DNA from: Zea mays
Taxonomy: Eukaryota > Streptophyta > Magnoliopsida > Poales > Poaceae
Reading direction: 5' to 3'
Assembly (NCBI RefSeq): GCF_902167145.1
Contig: NC_050096.1
Span: forward strand, 199,346,566-199,410,565
DNA length: 64,000 nt
Of this stretch, positions 1 to 10,328 are shown in pieces. Both the position numbers and the translations under genes were made by a program. How positions within the stretch are numbered: position 1 is the stretch's first letter; each line of letters opens with the position of its first letter. Under the pieces are notes generated by a model. The model was not told where the DNA came from, did not search any database, and was given only the letters and a program-made list of their open reading frames with translations.

Positions 1-121
1 ACTCAAGACTCCCGAAATGGAGCACCGTCCCGGGTTGGAGAGGTTGTTGGAGACTGCCCATCTAGAGCTTGACGGGAAACTGCTCGTCAACACGCAGCGT
101 GCCCCTACCTGGTGCACCAAC
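1..121 (-). mobile_element. Leader and primer-binding site of a Huck-like gypsy element (left copy)
   Basis: This is the start of the internal region of a minus-strand LTR retrotransposon whose body lies left of the window. On the minus strand the LTR ends at base 122 and is followed at once by the primer-binding site GTTGGTGCACCAGGTAGGGG (102-121). The sequence matches the leader of the complete Huck-like element at about 30910-31030 with scattered differences, so the assignment comes from within the window. The family name is from memory of the LTR signature. Confidence 0.8.
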
Positions 122-2126
122 TGTCGGCGTCTCGAGACCGGGGGGTCCCTCAGGCCGACGAGTGAGTGTGCTGCGTGCCCCAGCCCAGATGGGTCGAGCG
201 CGTGGGCGAGCACGAAGGGGGGAAGCGAGGTGGCCGGAGACGGGCGTGAGAGAGGTGGAAATCCCGCGGCCTTCGTGTTCGTCCCATGCCCAGGTCGGGT
301 GCGCTTGCAGTAGGGGGTTACAAGCGTCCACGCGGGTGAGGGAAGCGAGCGGGCCCAAGAGAGCGCCTGCCCCGTCCTCGTCCCCGCGCGGCCAACCTTC
401 TCTAAGAAGGCCCTGGTCCTTCCTTTTATAGGCGTAAGGAGAGGATCCAGGTGTACAATGGGGGTGTAGCAGAGTGCTACGTGTCTAGCGGGGGGAGAGC
501 TAGCGCCCTAAGTACATGCCAATGTGGCAGCCGGAGAGATCTTGGCACCCAGCTGGTGGGATGTCGTGGCTGTCGGAGGAGCAACGGAGCCTGACAGAGG
601 GACAGCTGTCGGAGCGGTCGGGTCCTTGCTGACGTCCCCGTGCTTCCGTAAGGGAGCTGAGAGCCACCGTCGTCACTGGGCTAGCGGGGCGCCATCATTG
701 CCTATCTGGCGGAGCTAGCCAGATGGGACACCGGTCTTGTTCTTTGTGGCCCGAGTCGGCTCGGGGTAGAGTGATGATGGCGCTTCCTGTTGACGTGGCA
801 GGCCTGTGCCCTAGGTCGGGCGACGTGGAGGCTCCTCCGAAGCCGGGGTCGAATCTGTCTTCCATGGCCGAGGCCGAGCCCGAGCTCCTGGGTCGGGCGA
901 GGCGGAGGTTGTTCGGCAGAGGCCAGGGCGGAGTCCGAGCCCTGGGGTCGGGCGAAGCGGAGTTCGCCGTCTTCCGAGGCCTTAGCCTGAGTCCGAGCCC
1001 TGGGTCGGGCAGAGCGGAGTTCGCCGTCTTCCGGGGCCTTAGCCCGTGTCCGAGCCCTGGGTCGGGCGGAGCGGAGTTCGCCGTCTTCCGGGGCCTTAGC
1101 CCGAGTCCGAGCCCTGGGTCGGGCGGAGCGGAGTTCGTCGTCTTCCGGGGCCTTAGCCCGAGTCCGAGCCCTGGGTCGGGCGGAGTTCGCCGTCTTCTGG
1201 GCTTTAGCCCGAGTCCGAGCCCTGGGTCGGGCGGAGCGGAGTTCGCCGTCTTCCGGGGCGTTAGCCCGAGTCCGAGCCCTGGGTCGGGCGGAGCGGAGTT
1301 CGCCGTCTTCCGGGGCCTTAGCCCGAGTCCGAGCCCTGGGTCGGGCAGAGCGGAGTTCGCCGTCTTCCGAGGCCTTAGCCCGAGTCCGAGCCCTGGGCCG
1401 GGCGGAGTTCGCCGTCTTCCGGGGCTTTAGCCCGAGTCCGAGCCCTGGGTCGGGCGGAGCGGAGTTCGCCGTCTTCCGGGGCTTTAGCCCCAGTCCGAGC
1501 CCTAGGTCGGGCGGAGCGGAGTTCGTCGTCTTCCGGGGCTTTAGCCCGAGTCCAAGCCTTGGGTCGGGCGGAGCAGAGTTCGCCGTCTTCCGGGGCTGAG
1601 CCCGAGTCCGAGCCCTGGGTCGGGCGGAGCTTCCTATGGCGCCTTTGGCAAGGCCTGACTGCCTGTCAGTCTCACTCTGTCAAGTGGCACTGCAGTCGGA
1701 GTGGCGTAGGCGGCGCTGTCCTTCTGTCAGACCAGTCAGTGGAGCGGCGAAGTGACGGCGGTCACTTCGGCTCTGCCGGAGGGCGCGTGTCAGGATAAAG
1801 GTGTCAGGCCACCTTTGCGTTAAATGCTCCTGCGACTCGGTTGGTCGGCGCGACGATTTAGTCAGGGTTGCTTCTTAGCGAAGGCAAGGCCTCGGGCGAG
1901 CCAGAGATGTGTCCGCCGTTAAAGGGGGGCCTCGGGCGAGACAGAAACCCCTCGGGGTCGGCTGCCCTTGCCCGAGGCTAGGCTCGGGCGAGGCGTGATC
2001 GAGTCGCTCGTATGGACTGATCCCTGACTTAATCGCACCCATCAGGCCTCTGCAGCTTTATGCTGATGGGGGTTACCAGCTGAGAATTAGGCGTCTTGAG
2101 GGTACCCCTAATTATGGTCCCCGACA
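122..2126 (-). mobile_element. 5' LTR of Huck-like gypsy element (left copy)
   Basis: This 2005-bp LTR starts on the minus strand with TGTCGGGGACCATAATTAGG and ends ACGCCGACA, giving TG...CA ends. It aligns along its length with the LTR pair at 18877-20673 and 31031-32827 but is about 200 bp longer, mostly because its internal 57-bp repeat array has more units. The partner LTR is outside the window, so no target-site duplication can be checked; the five bases after it are ccaat. It interrupts the DNA that carries the PIF/Harbinger-type gene to its right. Confidence 0.85.
955..1640. repeat. 57-bp tandem repeat array inside the left Huck-like LTR
   Basis: About a dozen degenerate units of 57 bp or shorter variants follow the pattern gagtccgagccctgggtcgg, then gcggagcggagttcgccgtc, then ttccggggctttagccc. 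Because 57 is a multiple of three and the units are GC-rich, long open frames appear through the array; these encode a repeating 19-residue peptide and are not taken as genes. Several units lack the segment around gcggagcggagttc, giving shorter steps. Confidence 0.85.
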
Positions 2127-2396
2127 CCAATTGACGCAAACAGTCGAATTCAGTACAAACATCATAAATTGTTCAAAACGAATCCATGACATACAAATGC
2201 ATCATATAATCTTCTAACATGGTTCCACTCCTGGCCACAATTATTGTCTATTACAACATAACACGACATAAAATACAGCTATTATGTCCTGCACGTTTTA
2301 TGGTTCGAACTAAGTAGAATGTTCTCAACAAAGATGTCACATAAAAACTGTCCACGCCAGGAATGATGTCGACGCCATGTGACAGAACGTTACAAA
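2127..2396. other. Low-copy DNA between the Huck-like LTR and the ORF1 gene
   Basis: AT-rich sequence that is probably the 3' untranslated or downstream part of the minus-strand PIF/Harbinger-type gene. I see no further coding potential in it. If a PIF-type transposase gene accompanied ORF1 it would lie further left, beyond the Huck-like insertion. Confidence 0.4.
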
Positions 2397-3810
2397 TTAC
2401 TCAAACTTAAAAATAAACTGCTGCAACTTCTTTTTCTGTTCCTTCATGAGAATCCAAACTTCTGGATCAACATCTGCCTCATTCGTTGAACACAACATCT
2501 GTAATCGTGATTGGGCCGATTCGAGTTCTTGAAGTTTCAATTCCCTTTGTCTAATTATGACTTTCTGTGCTTCCAATTCCAACCTCTTTTTTCTCAAATT
2601 CCCTGTCTTCTTCTGAGCTCTTGTCTTTCTTTTCACACTTTTCAATTGACCTCTGAATTTGTTTTTCTGTCATTTCTTGCAAACGGCTTAAGTATTCTGT
2701 AGAAGAGGAAGATGCACCTTTCTTTCTCTCAGATTTACTGTAATCACGACCTCTCGGCCGTTTGCCTGTCAACCCAGCAGAACCACTATCAGTTTCAAGT
2801 GCCTCAACAGATGGATTACCTGAAGATCCAATAGATTTTGCATTTAAGCCTCGGAAGGAATGTCCTTGACATATACTCTCCCATTTCAGTTCACCCTTCA
2901 GTTGATGCCAGCAATGCATATAATGGAATGGTTTCTGTTCCTCGTGTGCAAACAAGGTTGCCGCCTTTGAAGTCTGCAGAAATATTAGATGAATTAGACA
3001 AATGTAATAACAAGTATGCACTACTAAATTATTAACATGATTTAAACTCTATATGATTTGCCTTACCTTATCGTTATCAGTTAAGACACTTTGGTTCTCT
3101 CTTAATACTCTTGCGTAGTAGCCAGAGAACTTACTCACATCAGCTCTAATCTTGTCCCATCTACTGCTAAGTGCTCTGTTCAGTCTACAAGGGTACTGGC
3201 CCCTCTGTTCGTTGTACCTTTTTTCAATTCGAGCCCAAAGCCCCTCCCTTCTTTGTCCAGTGTGCACAATAGGGTCACTGCTTATTTGCAACCATGTTAT
3301 GCAAAGGAGAAGGTCTTCAGGAGCTGTAAAGTTTTGTTCCTTGGACTTCTTATTTTTCAAAATAGGAGCTGCATTTTTTTCTGGACTATTGATGTCCTGA
3401 ACACTATGTTCAGCATCTGAGTCAAGGTTGACAGGTATGGAAGGTATAGTATTCGAACCCTGCAATGGTGTACTTGTATTTGAAGGAGGATAGGAGTCAC
3501 CAAAAGGAGGAGGTTCCACTGAACCGAGAGGATTCCTGACAAAGTTCAAGTAATGGTTCCAATACACTGCAGACTGTGAGGCAGGAATCATGGTTGATTG
3601 AGAAGTAGAATTTCCAGTCTGCATGGGAGCCCACATTGTAGTTGGACCTTGGCCAGGATTAGGAAAATTGAGGTTGGCCATCATGTTGTAATCCATTGGA
3701 GGCTGCTGCATGAAGCCCGTAGGCCATAAAGGGGGTTGAGGAGGAAATTGCTGCGTACTTGCTGTATTTGACATCGGCTGCGAAGATGTCGCATTGTTTG
3801 CTTGCTCCAT
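2397..3810 (-). pseudogene. PIF/Harbinger-type ORF1 (Myb/SANT-like DNA-binding protein), frameshifted
   Basis: The first exon begins at the ATG at 3810-3808 (MEQANNATSSQ) and runs to a clean splice donor (GATAAG|GTAAGG) near 3066. It has a Gln/Pro/Ser-rich N-terminal third and then a trihelix Myb/SANT-like domain with the landmarks EDLLLCITWLQISSDPI, GLWARIEKRYNE, LSSRWDKI and VSKFSGYY. The next exon follows a TTTCTGCAG acceptor near 2977 and continues with FHYMHCWHQLKGELKW and a charged coiled coil. This architecture is that of the accessory ORF1 protein of plant PIF/Harbinger (Ping/Pong-like) transposons, which binds DNA beside the transposase. The coiled coil changes frame at a homopolymer (six T on the plus strand, 2587-2592); an alternative frame then stays open to the stop at 2397. 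No transposase gene is visible. Alternatively it is a domesticated Myb/SANT gene with an assembly error in the homopolymer. Confidence 0.7.
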
Positions 3811-4162
3811 TCTAGTATATGTCCACATGCCATAGATTTAGTGAAATCTTATAAACTCAAAGAAATCGACAGTACTAGGAAAACATTAGAACAGATCAAG
3901 CATTTAAAGGACCACAATATTATATAAAGGTCGGCATGAACTGTCTGAGTAGCAACAGCAGCACATTAACACAACAGACTGAACAAAATAGACATAATAA
4001 GCTGACATCATTGTAGCTTATGATCGGTACGTTGGACTTAGACTTAGACATAGATGACAACAGATATTGTCGTTTACAAGCACAGAACCTAACAGTTGGC
4101 GCCCTTGCACGACTACTTAGACGTTCAAAAGGATGTCATCTACCTCGAACTGGAATACATGC
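3811..4162. other. Spacer between two minus-strand genes
   Basis: AT-rich intergenic sequence that probably holds the 5' leader or promoter of the ORF1 gene and the 3' untranslated region of the upstream small gene. I see no coding potential or clear motif. Confidence 0.35.
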
Positions 4163-4555
4163 CTAATATATATTCCAGTAGCTGTTACGAGTCGACCTAT
4201 CTGAGTCGCTGAAGTACCACTCATCAGACACATCGGGGCAGTAGAACTCCTCTTCATCAACAGATGGTTCAGTAACTGTTGGAGGGGTCGACGGAGATGT
4301 AGGGTCAACACTTATGTCATCGCCATCGTACTTAACAATTTCTGGAAATGCTTGCACTTTTGCCTCTAAGGCATCTTGTTGCAGCAATTCTAGCTTATCT
4401 TTGATGGCATACAAGGTTCTAGCTACGATCTCTTCATCATGCATGTGGTCTAAAGCATGATCTACTAAACCACCCAGTGTTTTTGTGGCATTCTCGGCAC
4501 AGTGTACAAGGACTTTCAGCAAAGCCTTCATGTTATCTTCTGTCGAGGATGCCAT
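4163..4555 (-). CDS. Small acidic protein of unknown function
   Basis: The open frame begins at the ATG at 4555-4553 (MASSTEDNMKALLK) and ends at a TAG at 4163, giving 130 residues. I do not recognise the family. The N-terminal 70 residues look helical (LVHCAENATKTLGG, ARTLYAIKDKLELLQQDALE); the C-terminal part is acidic and rich in Ser, Thr and Pro, ending in aromatic residues (DEWYFSDSDRS). A good splice acceptor (TTGTTTGCAG|CACATTTG) lies 11 bp upstream of the ATG, which implies a spliced 5' leader. The gene sits head-to-tail upstream of the PIF/Harbinger-type ORF1, so it may be an extra gene of that transposon or an independent host gene. There is no evidence for function. Confidence 0.4.
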   Translation of the reverse strand: MASSTEDNMKALLKVLVHCAENATKTLGGLVDHALDHMHDEEIVARTLYAIKDKLELLQQDALEAKVQAFPEIVKYDGDDISVDPTSPSTPPTVTEPSVDEEEFYCPDVSDEWYFSDSDRSTRNSYWNIY

Positions 4556-4566
4556 GATCAAATGTG

Positions 4567-6210
4567 CTGCAAACAATTAATAAATGAAGTAACAACTGCA
4601 TAGGCTTACAAAGCAGATAGGCATCATGGAATTAATAAGTTGGAAATAACTACAACAAATAATGTAGGCACAAACATGTAACCAAAAGGAACCATATAGG
4701 CATCAGGGAATTATGCAGTACACCGAAACAAAGATATATGTGACATAATAATGTTGTTTGTTAACAAGCATATATCAGTCAATAATAGGTATAGAGGTAT
4801 TGTACAAATATCCTTAAAGCCGATTAAAGAAACTTTGTGTCAGATATATCTGTACTACATCATTGGTATAGAACATAATACAGTGGGTGAAATTTAGTGC
4901 ATAAGTATGTTTTCACAAATATGTGTAGTCCATGAAAAGTGGAAACACAGATACATGTGACATACTGATGTAGAATGTTAAGAGGCTTTCATGTGTCAAT
5001 AATACGAAGACAAGTATAAATTTTTATCATGAATTGAAGAACTATATGAAATAAGAAACATATATTTCACAATTCACTGGTTACAATTGCTCAGAAAGCT
5101 GAATAAGGAATATATGAACTGTTAAATAATTAAAATGTACAAGTTTCAAAACATGATGAGGCTAATAAGCAAGTTACAAAATAAATGGACAACTCATGAT
5201 TTGTTTAGAACAAGAGGGACACACAAGTCAGGACTATTTGCACATGTTGTGCTTAAGCTGTAGAAGGAATTGTGCATCGGTTTGTTTCAAACTTGTACAT
5301 TTAAATGATACTCTGTAGCAGGAATGATACTCTCCTGGTTATAACAGGACATGTGGGAGACAAAACAAATTTTGTCCTAAAATGTTGCATACCAATATGA
5401 CATAGAAGTAGCTACAAATGTCATATTTGTAATCAGACTAGTAACCATATAATTATGCCCCCAGACAAGAACAGAAACTAAAAAATGTGGCCCGCAATCT
5501 ATGGTAGGTATTAAGTTGGTTGTCGTACTAATCACCCTCAACGCATCTATCGTCGACCACATTAATTTACAGTTATGTGATGACTCCTTGAACTGTCTTG
5601 ATGAAACCCTAACCGAATGACCAAATCTAAGGTTACTTTGGCGGCCAGATAGTACTGGAATCCGTTCATTGACATGAGTTCGGTCAACTACGGAACTCAA
5701 ACCTAAAATTTTCGAATATAAAGTTACAAACAAGTAACTGCGAAGAGGGGGAAGACCATGTTCGTACCTGAAGAGCTGAAGATCCGGCCCGCAACAACAA
5801 GATTCGAACCGATGAACTCTGGATCTAAGCGAGTCGTCGATGGTCGGAGAGGAAATCCACCGACGGGGAGACGTACCGCCAAAACGGACTGGGATTTGTG
5901 GCCGCTTCCGCTTCCGAGGCGAACGGACTTCACTCGTCAGCAACAGGACGTGGTCGTCGTCGGCGCCGACCTCCTCCGGCTCCGAATTGGCCTTGCGCCG
6001 CCAGATCCGCCGCCGCGTCGCCCCTTCTCGCCCGCATTCCCGAGAGCCGTCGAGAGGAAGAGAAGTGGACCTGGAACTTTCCGCCGTCTGGCGCGGGCGC
6101 CGGCTTCCACGAGAAGAGCGCGTAGCGGAGTGCACAGTCCTCCCCTTCATCTGTGGCGTGAGAGAGAAGGGGAGCGCGTCGGAGAGTTGCCCGTAGGGCT
6201 TGCCGCTGCG
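4567..6210 (-). other. Putative 5'-leader exon and intron of the small minus-strand gene
   Basis: On the minus strand a GC-rich stretch (about 6210 down to 5768) ends in a consensus donor CTTCAG|GTACGAAC. The next convincing acceptor is TTTGCAG at 4567-4570, just before the ATG of the small gene. This implies an intron of about 1.2 kb (4567-5767), which is AT-rich and otherwise empty. A 257-codon open frame spans 5377-6150 but reads through the donor; its Arg/Ser-rich translation looks like GC-rich leader, so I do not call it a protein. The upstream limit of the exon is a guess. Confidence 0.35.
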
Positions 6211-6463
6211 TGCGCTAAGGGGCTACTGTAGCCGCTAAACTGTGAACAGTGCAAGAGGAGGGGAGGGGAAGGGGGCCGCGCTGCAGATAGTCTCACAAGC
6301 CTCACTCCCATTGATTGGCCGCTTGTGCTAATAAACATGCCCCCACTTCCGTGAAGAAACTGCAAAGATATGATTGGTTTCGTGTGGTGGATGGATGGAA
6401 TGGGTCACCGCCTCACCCGTCACAGAACATCAGCAAAACAGGTTATTGGTTGGTTTTCCCATA
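6211..6463. other. Putative promoter region of the minus-strand gene and left Helitron flank
   Basis: The sequence holds CCAAT-like words and a GC-rich stretch next to the putative leader exon. It ends ...ttttcccata, directly before the Helitron 5' end; the last base is the A of the AT insertion dinucleotide. No TATA box was identified. Confidence 0.3.
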
Positions 6464-6479
6464 TCTCTACAACTATTAA

Positions 6480-7250
6480 GAGCAAAGTGTAGACTGCCCC
6501 CGCCCGTCCGCCCGCCGCAACGCACGGCGCCCACCCGCCCGCCGCCGCGACTCCCGCATGCCCGCCGCTACCGAACCGCTCGCCTACCACCCGCACGCCA
6601 CACGCCGCGAAGCACGACCGCCGCCGCGAATCCCGCCACTACCGAACACGGACCGTCCGCCTCCGCGAATCCCGCAGACGCAACCTCTCCCTCATCAACC
6701 TGCGCGATGTCACTACTACCCACGATCGGCGATCCCATCTCCTAGCGCTCCCACATGAATCCCAAAAATCGTTCTCCATCTGCCTCCACCAATTACCGTA
6801 GCCGAACAGTTGCCGGCGGCGAGTACCACGACCTCATCTCCCTCTCTTCATCCTCTCTCACATCGCGGCTAGGGTTAGGTCATCTCACCAAGCCACCATG
6901 ATGCAGTAGCTCCGTCACAGCAGGGCATGGCAGATGGCGCCACCTCTTACCTCCGCAGTCCGCCAGGCAACGGAAGGCCCACCAGGCGGCCGCGCGAGTG
7001 CCAAGCGTGGATGGGCGTGGCCAAGAGCTAAGACCCTAACTTTTGGTGAATCTCACGGCCGCGCTCTCCTTCCTCTCCACACTCTGTCTCGGCACCGTCC
7101 CGCACTCTCGCTCACAATGCCACCATCGCCGCTGACGAGGCCTCGTCTCCGTCGGTCCCTGTTCTGCCCACCGGCAGTATGACAGATGGACCCCATGTCT
7201 CCGGCGGAGGGAATGGCGAGGCAAAGCATAGGTAGGCACTGAACGGACCC
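6480..7250 (+). other. GC-rich captured promoter/leader-like segment in the Helitron
   Basis: This very C-rich plus-strand stretch (repeated cgcccgcc and ccgcgaatccc words) begins 16 bp inside the Helitron end and resembles a grass promoter, 5' leader and first exon. A short frame opens at the ATG at 7186 (MDPMSPAEGMARQSIG) and runs into a possible donor (ATAG|GTAGGC). It may be the first exon of one of the captured genes, but I cannot assign it. Confidence 0.35.
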
Positions 7251-8720
7251 GACACAGCCTGATCCAGTTAATTGGTGTTGCTCTCGTTCTCCCTGTTCAG
7301 ATCTAAGGGTTCAGTTTGGTTGTCTCAGGCAACAACGGTGTCACGAACGCGACATCGAAGGTGAAATTCTTTTCGCGTTCAACTAATCCCCCTATGTCAT
7401 TCGATGATAATCCCTTGCTTACTTTGGTAATGGTTTGGCTACTGCACATAGACTATTGTTACTCTGAATGTTGCACAGCGTCTTCTTCGAAGAAGACTGG
7501 GTTGATTCGGCTACAACATTTAAATGCAGCTAACCCTTGGTGCTTCTCCAGTAGTCCAGCGCATGTGCTTCAGTTATTTGTACACGAACTTTTTTGTTGG
7601 CTGTTGTACTCATGCCAGTTGCAGATTGACCATGCAGAGTAGTGAATAGCGAGGATGGCTGATACTATAATTTTCTCGCCATTTGGCTGCTCATAGGCTC
7701 TCAATAATCGAGGATATTTTTTCAGGCATCAAATCATGTATGTCCTATGTAGGGAAAGAAGACTTGGGTAATGCCTTGCTATGCCCATATGACATTACGA
7801 GCACACTAAATTTAAGCTTTCTTCTATCTTTGATCATGTTCTAACTACTAGCATGGAGGAAGAATATGTACAATTCAAGCAGGTACTGACCCATTCCTTT
7901 TTCTCTAAACCTGACTTCAGTCAGCAAGTTGGTTAATTCAGTGCCAAGTTACTAATAAAATCCATTTTTTGCTTTGTGGTGACTATCATCCCTTGTACGT
8001 TTGTTCCTTTGGTCTTGCACATTTTAGTATATACATATGTTTTTGTTTTGCTTTTTTTGTCCCAATTAACAAGAACAGAACCTGTGTTGACTTTCAGTTC
8101 TATCTTTTTATAGATAAATATAGATAAAAGTGTCACATCTTATTACCGTAAATGAATTCATTTTTATATGCTTCTACCTTTTTTAGCTTAGTACAATCAA
8201 AGGATATGCAACATAAAGTAGGCCTCAGTTTAAATTTGAGCTTGAATTACCTGTATGATTCGCATGTGGAATAATGGGTCACCAATGCACAAGTTTGCTG
8301 GTTGACATCCTGCCCTGTTCTACAGCATGGACTCCTGCCCAGTTCTACAGCATGGACTCCTTCTAGACCGCCAACAACCCCGTCCGCACCCAGGCATCAG
8401 CAAGACAACACAACAATTGGATGGAATCTATGCACTCTTTGCAGTATTGAGGCTTGCTGTTGTTGATACAAAAGCAGGTTTTCCACAATTTCTTTTATCC
8501 ACGTGCCTTTTTTGTATGCTTGCTAGCACATTTTGCCTTAAATATGGTTTGATGAATCTGCAGATGGTGCCATTCTGAAGGAGGAACTGTGGACATTGAT
8601 TGCTCAAAATGAACCCTCATTAATCTCTTTACAGTTGGTAATTCTGTTGTTCTGAGTTTTCCACTAAGAATACTTTATTATCCCACAAAATGACACTAAG
8701 AATACTTTATTATCGGCTAG
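7251..8720 (+). other. Intron-like Helitron interior with short duplications
   Basis: AT-rich, mostly non-coding. Small direct duplications are visible: tgttctacagcatggactcc repeats within 8311-8361, and actaagaatactttattatc repeats at about 8664-8683 and 8695-8714. A possible exon piece follows a CTGCAG acceptor near 8563 (AILKEELWTLIAQNEPSLI), but I could not assign it to a family. Confidence 0.35.
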
Positions 8721-8876
8721 GATGCTGCGACTTCGCCGACAACGAGGTTGTTGCCCTCACCGAGAGCATCGGCAAGCCGCTCGCCGATGTGCTCAAGGAG
8801 CTCGGGAAGAGGGTTCCAGACTCCCTTGTGAAGACCCGCGTCGAGGATGATGGCTTCACTATCAAGTACATTCCTA
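8721..8876 (+). pseudogene. RAD52-like DNA-repair protein exon fragment
   Basis: After an acceptor-like CTAG at 8717-8720, an open segment encodes landmarks DFADNEVVALTES, KPLADVLKELGKRVPDSLVK and DGFTIKYIP. These resemble the start of the conserved domain of plant RAD52-like proteins, which anneal single-stranded DNA during repair in the nucleus or organelles. Identification is from memory of the family, not a search. The homology stops after KYIP, where the family normally continues with the DNA-binding core, and no proper donor follows, so this is a truncated capture. Its last part is tandemly duplicated downstream. Confidence 0.5.
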
Positions 8877-9102
8877 GGATTACCCAGACTAGATTTAGCT
8901 CTTGTGATTTTGCATTCTACTACATTTTTACTTGTTCTGCTGCATTGACAGCTCTAGAAGAGGGTTCCAGACTCCCTTGTGAAGACCCGCGTTGAGGATG
9001 ATGGCTTCACTATCAAGTACATTCCTAGAATTACCCGTACTAGATTTAGCTCTTGTGATTTTGCATTCTACTCATTTTTACTTGTTGTTCTGCTGCATTG
9101 AC
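8807..9102 (+). repeat. Tandem duplication (about 151-bp step) across the RAD52-like exon end
   Basis: The segment starting aagagggttccagactccct at 8807 recurs at 8958 and stays similar through tttgcattctact to tgcattgac, ending near 9102. Copies differ by a few substitutions (gcgtcgag against gcgttgag) and small indels. It duplicates the end of the captured exon and the sequence after it. Confidence 0.85.
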
Positions 9103-9968
9103 TGAAAGTACTTATACACCTGTCCAATCCTAGAATTACTAGATCATGGTCCTCCCTAGATTCAGCCCATGCCAGCTTGGCCTGATTACTCAGGTATTCT
9201 TTTTGTCTTAATGGTGCTACATTGCTGCTGTGTAAGTGTTTGTGTGCACTTGGAACGTATTGATTACTGCTGACTAATGAGATAAACTAATGTCACTCAA
9301 GTTCAGGTTGTATATGTAACTGTTTTATCTAGATCCAAGTACTTTACCTGGCATTCATGTGGTAGGGAGTGTTTTACAAGCTCATCAGATCATTGTATTG
9401 CATTCTACTTTGTTGTCTCACTGCTCCTTCTACAGAAATAAAAATCAAGGCCACCAGCTGTATGGTTTTTGAAGGATGTGACTGGAAACTATTTGTTATC
9501 AAAACAAACCGGATGTTAGAAAATTTAACTTGGTATACTACATTGTTTGTCATGCTGCTTTTTATGTACTCAAACTGTGTAATGTTGTTATTCTGTGTAG
9601 GGTCATTGCCATCCAAAAGTCCTGAGAGCTTTGGTAGAACAGACATGATTATTTAAGAGTTGTATTTGTGCCCTTTTTACCTCTTCGATGAATTATTCTG
9701 TTAGTATTTGATAGTCATGAGCGCCTTGCTATGCTTCAATTATTAACTATCAATTATGTAACAGCCTCGAGTCATGGGCCATATTTGACAAATGCATTCT
9801 CTTGGTATGAGTGGCCTTAACCTCTGAAAAATTGCCATCTTGGAGCCTTGGAAGATATATATCAGAACAGAAGGATTTTGTAAGCATTTGAAACTATAGT
9901 ACTTGCTTAGTAATCACTTCTTTAAAGTAAAAGTGTCATTAGATTGAGTAGCTCCATGTGCTATGCAG
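9103..9968 (+). other. Helitron interior without assignable coding sequence
   Basis: AT-rich, intron-like sequence between two captured fragments. Short open frames on both strands show no recognisable domain. The 3' border is a good splice acceptor (CTATGCAG) at 9961-9968. Confidence 0.4.
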
Positions 9969-10248
9969 ACAGATACATTTATGGCTCAGCAGTTCTTATT
10001 TCAAAGGCAATGGCAACGGATTCGTAAATGTGCACAAAAGTTGGGTATCTACATCATGGGTGACATGCCTACATATGTTGGCTACCATAGTGCAGATGTT
10101 TGGGCGAACACACATTTGTACATTGAGTTTAATGACTGCGGGGTTGTTAATCACTGGGGACCTATTATCAACACAAAAATGTCTCCTGGTGCATTGCTAG
10201 CTGCTAGATATTTTACTTTACCAATTTGTTGTGATTCTGATGTTCACA
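9969..10248 (+). pseudogene. 4-alpha-glucanotransferase (DPE1-type) exon fused in frame to a second fragment
   Basis: The first half (9969-10108) encodes MAQQFLFQRQWQRIRK, then KLGIYIMGDMPTYVGYHSAD and VWAN. This is the conserved GH77 segment of plastid disproportionating enzyme (DPE1), which transfers glucan segments between malto-oligosaccharides during starch metabolism. After VWAN the family homology stops and the same frame continues for 46 codons with unrelated sequence (FNDCGVVNHWGPIINTKMSP, ALLAARYFTLPICCDSD), up to a donor-like CACAAG|GTCAGG. The acceptor at 9966-9968 and this donor would make one chimeric exon. I cannot name the second donor gene; it could belong to the same Myb gene as the next fragment. 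Confidence 0.7.
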
Positions 10249-10328
10249 AGGTCAGGGCTTCATAGTTTATAATAATTGGTTATATGAAATGAAATTTACA
10301 GCTGGAGAATAAAAGACACATGAGATTT

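Noticed and set aside
955..1640. CRISPR-like repeat array
   Set aside because: Units are contiguous without spacers, imperfect and located in a plant LTR.
5377..6150. A 257-codon minus-strand protein
   Set aside because: The frame reads straight through a consensus splice donor at 5768 into AT-rich intron-like DNA; the part above is Arg/Ser-rich leader-like sequence.
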